A model generated the notes under the pieces. That model saw nothing but the letters and a program-made list of their open reading frames with translations, did not search any database and was not told the DNA's origin. Position numbers and translations under genes: made by a program. 36,771 nt of DNA from assembly GCA_021820665.1 (NCBI GenBank), contig JAKADK010000022.1, forward strand, positions 1 through 36,771, in the 5' to 3' direction. This document shows positions 15,600-23,241 of the stretch, in pieces. The stretch's first letter is position 1. Each line of letters starts with the position of its first letter. This DNA comes from Actinomycetes bacterium. Lineage in GTDB: Bacteria; Actinomycetota; Acidimicrobiia; Acidimicrobiales; RAAP-2.

Positions 15600-17081
15600 T
15601 CAGGACAGCGGACCCCAGGAAGGCAGCCCACCCCAGGGGAGCTTGCCGAAGCCGTCAGGACCGGCGGTGTCGAGCGCGCCGGAGAGCCCGGCGGCGATGA
15701 CCGTCGGGCGCCCCCCGGAGACGGCGATGGTGGCGATGTCCGAGGCGCCGGCGTACGAGATGGAGTGGCTCGACGGGCCGAACACGGGGTCGGCGACGCC
15801 CGGCCCCGTCCCGTGCACCTCCTCGGCCCCCTGCCCGTCGGGCGACGCGACCCACAGGCGTCGTGAGCCGTACCACTGGGCGATGGCCGTGCCCGGTACC
15901 AGTCCGGGGTCCCGGCCGGCCCTGACGAAGGCGATCAGCCTGCCGTCCGGCGCCCACGCCGGGTCGACGGTGACCGCACCGGCCGGCTGGGGAAGCGCCC
16001 GGCACGGGGGAGCCACGGGGCCAGGCCGGCAGACGGCGAGGTGGCTGCCGTCCCAGGGGAACGCCCCGCTCATGTCCACGATGAGCAATCGGTGCCCGTC
16101 CGGTGACCAGGCGAGCCAGGGGAGGTAGACGAAGGTCCGGCCGAGCGTCCGGGCGTCCGTGGCGCCGAGGGCGAGGCTGACGAGCGGGAGGCCGGTCGCC
16201 TCTGCCGCCGTCGACCCCCCGGGGTCGAGCCAGAAGAGCAGCCCTGCGCCGTCGGGCCACCACGAGCCGAGCAGGACCGTGGTGTCGGGCGGTGCCCGGT
16301 AGGGCAGGGGGACCCGGCTTCCGGTGACGACGTCGACGACGTCGACCTGCTCGCCTCCGGGGCCCGCATCCCGGACGACGGCGAGGCGGTGCCCGTCGGG
16401 GGACCAGAGGAACGAGACGACGGGTCCGGCGACGACCATCGGGGCGGCGTCCGGCGCGGCGGGGTCCACCACCACGAGATCGCCCGCATCCGCGCCCGCC
16501 GACGGGATCAGGGCCAAAAGCGGGGCGGCCGGCGACCACTCGAATGCCGTGACCGGATCGGCCGTGGCGGGGCTGGGCAGGGCGACGGCGGCGCCCGATG
16601 CCCGGAGCACCCGGAGGCGCCCCGTGCCGCCGAGCTCACCCACCCACGTGCCGCTGGCCGACCACTGGGGCGCCGATCCCGGTGACGGCGACGGTGTGAC
16701 GGCGGTGGGAACGCTTCCCGGCTCGGCGGTGTAGAGGGAGCCTCGCGACAAGTAGGCCAGGGCGCCGGGGAACCCGGGTGCGTCCGCCGCCGCCGCGGTG
16801 GGATCGGGCCGGAACGGCCGGGACGGCGACGCCGGTCCGAAAAGGTGCCCGGGTCCGAGGAGGCGGCCCGGTCCGAGGAGCACCACGCCGGCCACGGCGG
16901 CGAGGACGAAGGCGGTCAGCCCCCGTCGTCGCGCCCTCCGCCGCCCTCGGAGCAGGAGCGGCGAGCGGTGCCCGCCGGAGAGACCGTGACGGCCGGCCGG
17001 CCGGTGGTCCCCCAGCTCCAGCCGGCCGGCCAGCCTGTGGAGGTCCCGCCGGAGGCGCTCCTCGAACAGCTCGTCGGTCAC
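15600..17081 (-). CDS. Single-pass membrane protein with TolB-like beta-propeller, ECF sigma partner
   Basis: 493 residues, GTG start in the GTGA overlap with the sigma factor gene. A cytoplasmic N-terminus of about 55 residues is followed by one transmembrane helix (about 59-79, GLTAFVLAAVAGVVLLGPG). After that comes an outside domain with repeated WD40/TolB-type blades: FEWSPAAPLLALIP, FLWSPDGHRLAVV, LAWSPDGHRLLIV and PAWAPDGRLIAFV. The layout (sigma gene, then a membrane protein with an extracytoplasmic sensor) suggests an anti-sigma role, the short N-terminus holding the sigma factor. No zinc HxxxCxxC anti-sigma motif is present in it, so that role is inferred from context. The ligand is unknown. 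The frame is open further upstream, inside the sigma gene, but that part is a shadow. Confidence 0.8.
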   Translation of the reverse strand: MTDELFEERLRRDLHRLAGRLELGDHRPAGRHGLSGGHRSPLLLRGRRRARRRGLTAFVLAAVAGVVLLGPGRLLGPGHLFGPASPSRPFRPDPTAAAADAPGFPGALAYLSRGSLYTAEPGSVPTAVTPSPSPGSAPQWSASGTWVGELGGTGRLRVLRASGAAVALPSPATADPVTAFEWSPAAPLLALIPSAGADAGDLVVVDPAAPDAAPMVVAGPVVSFLWSPDGHRLAVVRDAGPGGEQVDVVDVVTGSRVPLPYRAPPDTTVLLGSWWPDGAGLLFWLDPGGSTAAEATGLPLVSLALGATDARTLGRTFVYLPWLAWSPDGHRLLIVDMSGAFPWDGSHLAVCRPGPVAPPCRALPQPAGAVTVDPAWAPDGRLIAFVRAGRDPGLVPGTAIAQWYGSRRLWVASPDGQGAEEVHGTGPGVADPVFGPSSHSISYAGASDIATIAVSGGRPTVIAAGLSGALDTAGPDGFGKLPWGGLPSWGPLS

Positions 17082-17632
17082 GGCTCGATCATCGTCCTGA
17101 GGTTGGCGAGGCCCCGGGACGCGAGCGACTTCACCGTCCCGGGACGGCAGCGGAGGAGCTCGGCGATCTCGGCCTCGGTGAGGTCGGCGTAGTAGCGGAG
17201 CACGAGGACGGTGCGTTGACGGCTGGGCAGGAGGGCCAGGACATCGGCCAGCTCGTGGAGCTCCGGCTCGGCCGACACGGGCAGGACGTCGAGCGACCGG
17301 CGGCGGGCGAGGGCGTTGCGCCGGTGGAAGCTCCTGCACCCGTTCACCACGGCGGCGCGCACGTAGGCGGCCGGGTGCTCCGCCCGGTCCAAGGCTGTTC
17401 GGCACCGGAGGAAGGCGTCCTGGACGATCTCCTCGGCGGCGGCCCCGGACCCCGTGAGGAGCGTGGCAAGGGTAACGAGCGCGACGAAGCGCTCCTCGTA
17501 GAGCCGTTCGAAGCCGCCCGGCCACGTCCCCAGGTCGCCCACCCGTCCCCCCTGGCGTTCCCGCGGGGACGGGTGGGCGTTCCGTGGTTCCTGCGGTTCC
17601 GGTTCCTCGTTCGTCATGTCACCGTTCGTCAT
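17078..17632 (-). CDS. ECF RNA polymerase sigma factor (SigE-like family)
   Basis: 184 residues from ATG 17632. Sigma region 2 is FERLYEERFVALVTLATLLTG with AAEEIVQDAFLRC. Region 4 is a helix-turn-helix, ALLPSRQRTVLVLRYYADLT followed by EAEIAELLRCRPGTVKSLASRG. Length and sequence fit the actinobacterial SigE-like ECF group. Start choices are a GTG at 17653, ATG 17632 and ATG 17617. The two ATGs arise from a 15-bp in-frame duplication. I prefer 17632, because the predicted ECF promoter just upstream would start transcription near 17660, leaving no ribosome site for 17653. It is cotranscribed with the beta-propeller protein by GTGA overlap. Confidence 0.88.
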   Translation of the reverse strand: MTNGDMTNEEPEPQEPRNAHPSPRERQGGRVGDLGTWPGGFERLYEERFVALVTLATLLTGSGAAAEEIVQDAFLRCRTALDRAEHPAAYVRAAVVNGCRSFHRRNALARRRSLDVLPVSAEPELHELADVLALLPSRQRTVLVLRYYADLTEAEIAELLRCRPGTVKSLASRGLANLRTMIEP

Positions 17633-17637
17633 GTCAC
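17608..17637. repeat. 15-bp tandem duplication doubling the sigma-factor start codon
   Basis: CGTTCGTCATGTCAC is present at 17608-17622 and 17623-17637. On the minus strand each copy carries an ATG in the same frame, so the protein begins MTNGDMTNEE. The duplication provides two alternative starts five codons apart. Confidence 0.85.
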
Positions 17638-17667
17638 CACTCACGGTCGCCACCTGTCACGAGAGAA

Positions 17668-17694
17668 GACGCACGGCCGGTCCGGTTGGTTCCC
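17668..17694 (-). promoter_or_regulatory. ECF-type promoter upstream of the sigma factor gene
   Basis: Minus-strand reading gives GGGAACC (17694-17688), 16 nt, then CGTC (17671-17668). This fits the usual ECF pattern of a GGAAC -35 and a CGTC/GTC -10 with 16-17 nt spacing. It lies about 40 bp upstream of the preferred ATG. Autoregulation by the encoded sigma factor is the likely reading. Confidence 0.65.
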
Positions 17695-17902
17695 TCCCGA
17701 TCGGTGCCCGCCTCGCCTCTCGCCCCGTAGCCCGGTCCCCCGGCACCCCGGTGGCGCGGTCGGCAGGTGGCGCGTGGCGCGGTCGCTTCCAGCCGCCATC
17801 GTGGCAGAGGCGGGCCCGGCATGCCGGGGCCCGCCCGTTGTCGCCTACGATCGGGCCGCCCCGACCGAAGCCGGGGTGGCCCCATCACCGGGAGGACGCG
17901 CA

Positions 17903-18991
17903 GTGGGACTGTCCATCGGCATCGTCGGCCTTCCCAACGTCGGGAAGTCGACGCTGTTCAATGCCCTCACGAGGAACGACGTGCTCGCCGCCAACTACCC
18001 GTTCGCCACCATCGAGCCCAACGTGGGCGTGGTGGGTGTGCCGGACGCCCGCCTCGACCGCCTGGCCGAGCTGTTCTCGAGCGAGCGGATCGTGCCCGCC
18101 ACCGTCACCTTCGTCGACATCGCCGGGATCGTCCGCGGCGCGTCGGAGGGAGAGGGCCTCGGCAACCAATTCCTGGCGGCGATCCGGGAGTGCGACGCTA
18201 TCTGCCAGGTCGTGCGGGTGTTCGCCGATCCCGACGTCATCCACGTCGACGGGCGCATCTCGCCCGCCGACGACATCGCCACCATCGCCACCGAGCTGGC
18301 TCTCGCCGATCTCCAGACGGTGACCAAGCGGATCGAGCGGCTGGCCAAGGACTCTCGGAAGCAACCGGCCCTGGTTCCCGCCCTCCGGGCGGCAGAGGCC
18401 GCCCGTGACGTGCTGGACGCCGGAGGCAGCATCGCCGATGCCGGCAGGGACGGCGTCCTCGACGTCTCCCTGCTGAGCGACATGCACCTGCTCAGCGCCA
18501 AGCCGGTGATCACCGTGTTCAACGTGGACGAGACGACGCTGTCCTCACCGGAGCCGGTCGCCGCCGAGCTGGCCGACCTCGTGGCGCCGTCCCCTTCGAT
18601 CGTGCTGTGCGCCCAGATCGAGGCCGAGGTGGCGGCGCTCGATCCGGTGGACGCCGCCGAGCTCCTGGCCGGGTACGGCCAGCAGGAGTCGGGCCTGGCC
18701 CAGCTGGCGCGGGTCGGGTTCTCCACGCTCGGCCTGCAGACCTTCCTGACGGCAGGACCGAAGGAGGCGAGGGCGTGGACCATCCACGCCGGGGACACCG
18801 CGCCCCGGGCGGCCGGGGTGATCCACACCGACTTCGAGCGGGGGTTCATCAAGGCCGAGGTGATGAGCTACGAGGACCTCGTCGAGCTGGGGTCGCCGGC
18901 GGCGGTCCGGGCGGCGGGCAAGGCGCGGGTGGAGGGGAAGGACTACGTCATGCGCGACGGCGACGTCGTCGAGTTCCGCTTCAACGTCTAG
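17903..18991 (+). CDS. ychF: Ribosome-binding ATPase/GTPase YchF (Obg family)
   Basis: 362-residue conserved OBG-family P-loop protein that binds ribosomes and prefers ATP. Walker A is GLPNVGKSTLFNAL near the N-terminus. NYPFATIEPNVGVV is the switch I region, and VDIAGIVRGASEGEGLGNQF is typical YchF. The specificity motif FNVDE replaces the usual NKxD. The C-terminal TGS-like part has GPKEARAWTIHAGDTAPRAAG and ends in DGDVVEFRFNV, as in the family. The frame is open far upstream, but GTG 17903 has GGGAGG 7-8 bp ahead, and protein homology begins there (GLSIGIVGLPNVGKS). A TACGAT -10-like element lies at about 17847. Confidence 0.95.
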   Translation: MGLSIGIVGLPNVGKSTLFNALTRNDVLAANYPFATIEPNVGVVGVPDARLDRLAELFSSERIVPATVTFVDIAGIVRGASEGEGLGNQFLAAIRECDAICQVVRVFADPDVIHVDGRISPADDIATIATELALADLQTVTKRIERLAKDSRKQPALVPALRAAEAARDVLDAGGSIADAGRDGVLDVSLLSDMHLLSAKPVITVFNVDETTLSSPEPVAAELADLVAPSPSIVLCAQIEAEVAALDPVDAAELLAGYGQQESGLAQLARVGFSTLGLQTFLTAGPKEARAWTIHAGDTAPRAAGVIHTDFERGFIKAEVMSYEDLVELGSPAAVRAAGKARVEGKDYVMRDGDVVEFRFNV

Positions 18992-19433
18992 GCGCGCTCC
19001 GACCGCCGACCGCGCCATCGACCTCTGTCGTCGTCAGTTGCTACACTGGCAGAGCCGGGTCCGTTGCAGCAGCGGTTCCCGCCAACCGATGTTCCGGGCC
19101 CGGCATACACATCTCCTTCTCCTTGTTCTGCCACGGGTTCCCCTGCGTCCAGTGTCCCGGTGCGGTGCCCTGGGGCCTGGTGCCCCGCCCCTCAGCCCGG
19201 GGTCCGAGAGGGCCCGACGAGCTCCTCGGGTCCGAGCCGGCCGCCTCGGTCGGCACGGCGTGGCGGCCGCTCGCGTCCGGCACGGTGGACGTTTCCACTA
19301 CCCTCCACCGGGACGGACCTGTGGGGACCCGCGCGCCCGGCCCCGGGCTCGCGCCGGCCGCTTCGGGTTCGCCCTGCACCGACCGGCAGGCCGACCCGGC
19401 AGGCCGGGATCCGATCCAGAGGAGCCGAACGAC
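18992..19433 (+). other. 442-bp intergenic region, possible long leader
   Basis: No convincing ORF on either strand; open frames here are extensions or shadows of flanking genes. A promoter-like pair TCGACC (19018) and TACACT (19042) with an 18-bp spacer would give a leader of about 380 nt ahead of the dienelactone hydrolase gene. Several GC-rich hairpins are possible, for example CCCGA...TCGGG around 19213-19230. I recognise no known riboswitch or RNA family. Confidence 0.4.
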
Positions 19434-20177
19434 ATGGACGATGCACTGCGAGCGGAGACGATCCGGTTCACCGGGCACGGTGGGGACGAGATCGAGGGCT
19501 ACCTGGCGCAGCCGCTCGGCGGCGGCCGTCACGGCGGTGTGGTGGTGATCCACCACATGCCCGGCTACGACGAGGCCACGAAGGAGATCACCCGGAAGTT
19601 CGCGGCCCACGGGTACCTGGCACTGTGCCCGAACCTGTACTGGCGCGAGGCGCCGGGCGCCAGCCCCGACGACGCCGCCGCCACGGCGCGGGCGCAGGGT
19701 GGGGTGCCCGACGACCGCCTCGTCGGCGACGTGGCGGGAGCGATGGCGACGCTGAAGGCCCTGGAGAGCTCGAACGGGAAGGTCGGCGTGATCGGGTACT
19801 GCTCCGGGGGACGCCAGGCGTTCCTCGCCGCGTGCAGCCTCCCGCTCGATGCGGCCGTCGACTGCTATGGCGCCTTCGTGACCGGGACGCCGCCCGAGGG
19901 CTTCCCGATGAAGGTCGGCCCCATCGTCCACCTCACCAAGGATCTTCACTGCCCGCTGCTCGGCCTGTTCGGGGCCGACGACCAGTACCCGTCCCCCGAG
20001 CAGGTGGCCGAGCTGGAGGCAGCGCTCGTCGAGCACCACAAGCCCCATGAGCTCCACACCTACGAGGGGGCAGGCCACGCCTTCTTCGCCACTGACCGTC
20101 CGAGCTACCGCCCGGAGGCCGCCAACGACGGGTGGCAGCGGATCTGGGCGTTCTTCGGCGAGCACCTGGCGGCATAG
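19434..20177 (+). CDS. Dienelactone hydrolase family protein
   Basis: 247-residue cytosolic alpha/beta-hydrolase of the carboxymethylenebutenolidase (DLH) family. It hydrolyses lactone or ester substrates, of which dienelactone is the classic one. The true substrate here is unknown. The nucleophile is Cys123 in GYCSGGRQ, the family's Cys in place of Ser. The remaining triad members are likely Asp in GLFGADDQYPS and His in GAGHAFF. The N-terminal EIEGYLAQPLGGGRHGGVVVIHH matches the family. The ATG at 19434 has GAGGAG about 9 bp upstream. The next gene follows after 8 bp and is probably cotranscribed. There are no aromatic-degradation genes nearby. Confidence 0.9.
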   Translation: MDDALRAETIRFTGHGGDEIEGYLAQPLGGGRHGGVVVIHHMPGYDEATKEITRKFAAHGYLALCPNLYWREAPGASPDDAAATARAQGGVPDDRLVGDVAGAMATLKALESSNGKVGVIGYCSGGRQAFLAACSLPLDAAVDCYGAFVTGTPPEGFPMKVGPIVHLTKDLHCPLLGLFGADDQYPSPEQVAELEAALVEHHKPHELHTYEGAGHAFFATDRPSYRPEAANDGWQRIWAFFGEHLAA

Positions 20178-20185
20178 GGACCGCC

Positions 20186-20455
20186 ATGTGCACCTACCAG
20201 ACACAGACGGTGGCGATCTCGGGAAGCGGCAAGGGCGCCGAGGGGTGGTTCCCGGTGACCGACGCGACGGTCTACTTCGACCACCCTGTCCACGCTCCGG
20301 CCGAGCACACGTTGAACATCGACTTCCTCAACCCGGGGCGGGGCGCCGGCGCCCGGGTGGCGGTCGAGCTGGACGCGGTGTCTGCCCGCGCCCTGGCCTC
20401 CGCCATCCTCTCCACCCTGGACATGGCGCCCGAAGGGCTCGTGCCCACGTCCTGA
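20186..20455 (+). CDS. Small conserved protein, DUF6295-like
   Basis: 89 residues starting MCTYQTQTVAISGSGKGAEG, then WFPVTDATVYFDHPVHAPAE, a sequence I associate with actinobacterial DUF6295 proteins. Function is unknown. Cys2, the His pair region and the compact acidic/hydrophobic pattern suggest a small beta-rich fold. Start ATG 20186 lies 8 bp after the hydrolase stop, so the two are likely one operon and may act in the same unknown pathway. Confidence 0.75.
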   Translation: MCTYQTQTVAISGSGKGAEGWFPVTDATVYFDHPVHAPAEHTLNIDFLNPGRGAGARVAVELDAVSARALASAILSTLDMAPEGLVPTS

Positions 20456-20466
20456 CCGCAGGCACG
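20440..20466. terminator. Weak hairpin between the convergent small-protein and Fur genes
   Basis: CGTGCC (20440-20445) pairs with GGCACG (20461-20466) across a 15-nt loop, overlapping the stop codon at 20453-20455. There is no T-run. The convergent position makes a terminator plausible but unproven. Confidence 0.25.
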
Positions 20467-20534
20467 GGTCTCTCGGGGGGCTCTCCTGGCATCGTCCCGA
20501 AGCTCTGCCCGGGTGGAGGCCCGCTGTGCTCCGA

Positions 20535-20945
20535 TCAGGACGTGGGTGGCGCCACTCGCCGGGGATCTTCCTGGCAGGCCGGGCAGATCCCCGACACCAC
20601 CAGGTCGTGGTGGCGCACGGCGTACCCGGTCTCGTCGCCGATGCGCGCCAGCACCTCGCCGACGATGACGCACGGGATGGGGACGACGGCGCCGCACCGA
20701 CCACAGGAGACGTGGTCGTGATGGGCTCGACGGAGCTCGTAGTGGGCGCGCCCGTCGGGCAGGACGACCCGGTCCACCACACCGCTCTCGGCCAGCCGAC
20801 CCACGGCGCGGAACACGGTGGAGTAATCCGCCGGGAGACCGGCGTCAGCCAGCCTGGCGCGCAGCTCGTCGACCGACCAGTCGTGGCGGTCCTCGTCGTC
20901 GAGGACCGAGCGGAGCGCGTGCTGGACTCGGGGCGCCCGTGGCAT
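20535..20945 (-). CDS. Fur-family metal- or peroxide-responsive repressor
   Basis: 136 residues from ATG 20945. It has the N-terminal winged helix (VQHALRSVLDDEDRHDWSVD, then STVFRAVGRLAESGVVDRVV) and the dimerisation domain with the zinc Cys pairs CGRC and CPAC and a His cluster (RRAHHDHVSCG). It probably represses iron, zinc or peroxide genes. The metal cannot be assigned by eye. A TATGCT -10-like hexamer (20957-20952, minus strand) lies 6 nt before the ATG, so the transcript may be leaderless. An in-frame ATG at 20960 is an alternative start. It lies downstream of the MFS transporter on the same strand, about 120 bp away. Confidence 0.88.
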   Translation of the reverse strand: MPRAPRVQHALRSVLDDEDRHDWSVDELRARLADAGLPADYSTVFRAVGRLAESGVVDRVVLPDGRAHYELRRAHHDHVSCGRCGAVVPIPCVIVGEVLARIGDETGYAVRHHDLVVSGICPACQEDPRRVAPPTS

Positions 20946-20957
20946 ACGAAGAGCATA

Positions 20958-20970
20958 CATTTGCGAAATG
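20958..20970. promoter_or_regulatory. Palindrome at the Fur-family gene start, likely autoregulatory operator
   Basis: CATTT-GCG-AAATG is a perfect 5+3+5 inverted repeat directly upstream of the -10-like TATGCT and the start codon at 20945. It is AT-rich for this window. Its position fits repression by the encoded Fur-family protein, though it is shorter than a full Fur box. Confidence 0.5.
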
Positions 20971-21063
20971 CCGGCGGTCGACGCCGGCTTCACCGGACCC
21001 GACCCGATCCGATCCGATCCGAGTGTGGCAACGTGGTGGCGGGCCAGCGCGGGCCCTGCCCGG

Positions 21064-22428
21064 TCAGCGTGCCGGGTGGGCGGTTGTGGGGGTGGCAGCC
21101 GCACTGCCCGGGCTTCCCGCAGGTTCCGGCCGCGTGGCGGCAGGCCGGGCCGGGCCGGGGCCACCGGGTTCTCCATCGGCCGTCGGACGGAGCGCGCGGT
21201 CCCGGTGCACCAGGGTGAGCACGGCTCCGAGCAGGCAGGTGCCGGCGAAGAGCAGGACGCCCGCTCCGGGTCCGACAGCCCCGGCGAGGATGCCATATCC
21301 GGTGACGCCGACGATCCCGCCGATGCGACCCGCCGCTTCGGACAGGCCCTGCCCGCTCGCCCGCATGGTCGTCGGGTAGGCCAGTGCCGGGGCGATGACG
21401 ATGGTCTTGTCCGGTCCGGCCGCACCGAAGAAGAACGCCGCGCCGAGGAGCGTCATGCCGACCGCCACCGGGAGGTGGGTGGTGACGAGCAGGAGCACCC
21501 CGAGCACGCCGAGGGCGACGCCCCGCCCGGCGAAGCCGGCCAGCTGGAGCGGTCGGTAGCCAAGTCGTCCGATCAGGAGGACGGTCAGCAGGGCGGCGGG
21601 GATCGTGACCGCCTTCACCAAGGTGGCACCGAGCGCCCCGTTGGCGGCGGACCGGGTGAGGACCGTGGCCACGATGAGCGGGAGGAGGAGGGTGAGCCCC
21701 TGGTCGCTCACCTGGTAGAGGAACCAGTTCGTGGCCATGGTCACGAGCGATCCCTGCCGGGCCTCGTCGGCCGTGTGGCGGACGATCTGGCGCCACGAGG
21801 TCAGGTGCTCGCGCTCCCACCGGCGGGACTCGCCGATCCGGCGACGCAGGGCCACGAGGGGAAGCGCCAGGGCGGCGCCGAGCCCGAGCTCGAACCGCCA
21901 GCCCTGTGTGCTCACTGCCAGGAAGATCGCACCCGTCCCGTAGGAGAGGAGGACCCCGAAGTTGGCGCTCCACATGATCCAGGCCATGGCCCGCCCGCCG
22001 CGGTTGCCGGGGGCGATCTCCGCCACGTAGGGGAAGACGACGGCGAAGTCGGTGCCGATGGCGATGCCGGTGACCAGGCGGCAGACCACAAGGACGCCGT
22101 AGTCGGGGGCGAGCGCCCCTATGGCCCCGCTCACCACGAACGCCAAGAGGTCGACGACGAGGACCTTCCGCCGACCGATCCGATCGGTCAGCATGCCGGT
22201 GCCGAGGCTGCCGATCACCATGCCGACGAGCGTGACGGTGCCGAGCGTCGTCACGAGCAACGTGGAGAGGTGCCACTGGGTAGCCAGCGGTCGCAGCGCG
22301 ATGGAGATGGAACCGAGATCGAAGCTACCGACGAAGACGCCGGCACCGGCGAGGGCGGCTGCCCCCCTCCAGGGTGTCGTGCCGCCTACCGGTGGGAAGC
22401 CCCGGCCGACCCGGGAACGGAAGTCCAC
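21064..22428 (-). CDS. Major facilitator superfamily transporter
   Basis: 454 residues with about 12 predicted transmembrane helices. The loop 2-3 signature is GMLTDRIGRRKVLVVD. VCRLVTGIAIGTDFAVVFPYVAEIAP and the loop between the two halves (RRRIGESRRWEREHLTSW) resemble sugar-porter or metabolite:proton symporter members. The second half has PDKTIVIAPALAYPTTMRASG. Substrate is not identifiable. The tail after about residue 425 is a disordered A/P/G/T stretch. I used the GTG at 22428; an ATG two bases away is in another frame. A TTAGG...CCTAA box just upstream and a Fur-family gene downstream hint at metal-linked control. Confidence 0.85.
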   Translation of the reverse strand: MDFRSRVGRGFPPVGGTTPWRGAAALAGAGVFVGSFDLGSISIALRPLATQWHLSTLLVTTLGTVTLVGMVIGSLGTGMLTDRIGRRKVLVVDLLAFVVSGAIGALAPDYGVLVVCRLVTGIAIGTDFAVVFPYVAEIAPGNRGGRAMAWIMWSANFGVLLSYGTGAIFLAVSTQGWRFELGLGAALALPLVALRRRIGESRRWEREHLTSWRQIVRHTADEARQGSLVTMATNWFLYQVSDQGLTLLLPLIVATVLTRSAANGALGATLVKAVTIPAALLTVLLIGRLGYRPLQLAGFAGRGVALGVLGVLLLVTTHLPVAVGMTLLGAAFFFGAAGPDKTIVIAPALAYPTTMRASGQGLSEAAGRIGGIVGVTGYGILAGAVGPGAGVLLFAGTCLLGAVLTLVHRDRALRPTADGEPGGPGPARPAATRPEPAGSPGSAAATPTTAHPAR

Positions 22429-22438
22429 ATCCCAAAGA

Positions 22439-22452
22439 TTAGGTGTCCCTAA
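22439..22452. promoter_or_regulatory. DtxR/IdeR-like inverted repeat upstream of the MFS gene
   Basis: TTAGG-TGTC-CCTAA is a perfect 5-bp-arm palindrome 10 bp upstream of the MFS start. It resembles the left part of the DtxR/IdeR iron box (TTAGGTTAGSCTAACCTAA), with about 12 of 19 positions agreeing by eye. It could mark iron-dependent repression. Confidence 0.4.
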
Positions 22453-22510
22453 CTCATGGTGTCGAAACGGCGGGCGCTCACCGGTGGGCCCGCCTGCGCC
22501 GGGCGGCCGG

Positions 22511-23089
22511 TCAACAGCTCCGCACGACGAGTGCCGCCTTGAGGAGGGCGCCCCACTGGTAGAGGAAGAGGTAGGGCGCCGATCCGAGTGCCTGGCTGGC
22601 CGGCGACAGGAAGATCGTGCCGGTATAGCAGCGGTGGAAGAGCAGGGCGGCCCGGGTGGCCTGGAAGCGGCCCGGCACGATGAGCAACCGGTTCCAGTGG
22701 TGGGCCAGCGCGTACCGGGAGGCGAGCTCGGCCTCGCCCCGGGTATCGACCGGGTCGGGCACGAAGCAGACCACCCGTACCCCCGCCCGCTCCGGGCAGG
22801 GCATGGTGGGAAGGGCGCCGAGCGAGAAGAGGACCACGGGGGCGTAGCCCTCGGAGGCGAGAGCGAGGCCGTGGGCCTCCCGGGGCCCGCTCCCGCTCAG
22901 GACGACGATGGCATCGGCCCGCTCGGGTCCGCTGGTCTGGGGCCAGACGATCCACAGTGCGCTGGTGAGCCCGAAGGCGACGACCGCGGCGGCACCGGCG
23001 AGAAGGAGCCGCCGCCGGTGGCCCGAGCGGTTCGCCCGGCGTCGTGGCCGGCGCGTCCATCGACGGCGTTCCGAACGGCGAATGTCCAC
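22511..23089 (-). CDS. YdcF-like (DUF218) membrane-anchored protein
   Basis: 192 residues. A basic N-terminus of about 25 residues leads into one membrane helix (about 28-49, LLLAGAAAVVAFGLTSALWIVW). After that comes an outside-facing domain beginning ADAIVVLSGSGPREAHGLALA, which matches the DUF218/YdcF fold. VDTRGEAELASRYALAHHWN and RLLIVPGRFQATRAALLFHR continue it. Related proteins (SanA, ElyC) affect envelope integrity; the biochemical role is unknown. GTG 23089 is used as start. It precedes the MFS gene on the same strand by about 80 bp. Confidence 0.75.
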   Translation of the reverse strand: MDIRRSERRRWTRRPRRRANRSGHRRRLLLAGAAAVVAFGLTSALWIVWPQTSGPERADAIVVLSGSGPREAHGLALASEGYAPVVLFSLGALPTMPCPERAGVRVVCFVPDPVDTRGEAELASRYALAHHWNRLLIVPGRFQATRAALLFHRCYTGTIFLSPASQALGSAPYLFLYQWGALLKAALVVRSC

Positions 23090-23126
23090 GGCGGGGAGAG
23101 CCTACGGGCTCTTCCCGCTCCGAGCC

Positions 23127-23165
23127 GCACGAGGCGGGAGCACGAGGCGGGAGCACGAGGCGGGA
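23127..23165. repeat. Three 13-bp tandem repeats
   Basis: GCACGAGGCGGGA is repeated three times, perfectly, in the divergent spacer between the YdcF-like gene and the TauE-like gene. It ends about 40 bp before the TauE promoter -35. Confidence 0.9.
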
Positions 23166-23205
23166 GCACGGGCCGCACCTCCCGGTCAACCGGCGGTGGG
23201 CTCAT

Positions 23206-23234
23206 TTGACCGATCATCCGAATGTACGTACTAT
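23206..23234 (+). promoter_or_regulatory. Promoter of the TauE operon, giving a leaderless transcript
   Basis: TTGACC (23206-23211), an exact 17-bp spacer and TACTAT (23229-23234) form a near-consensus vegetative promoter. Transcription should begin around 23242, which is the first base of the GTG start codon. No ribosome site is present, so translation is probably leaderless. Confidence 0.75.
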
Positions 23235-23241
23235 TACCTCT

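Noticed and set aside
20968..22452. 494-codon plus-strand frame opposite the MFS transporter
   Set aside because: Highly charged low-complexity translation; the minus strand encodes an obvious 12-helix transporter.
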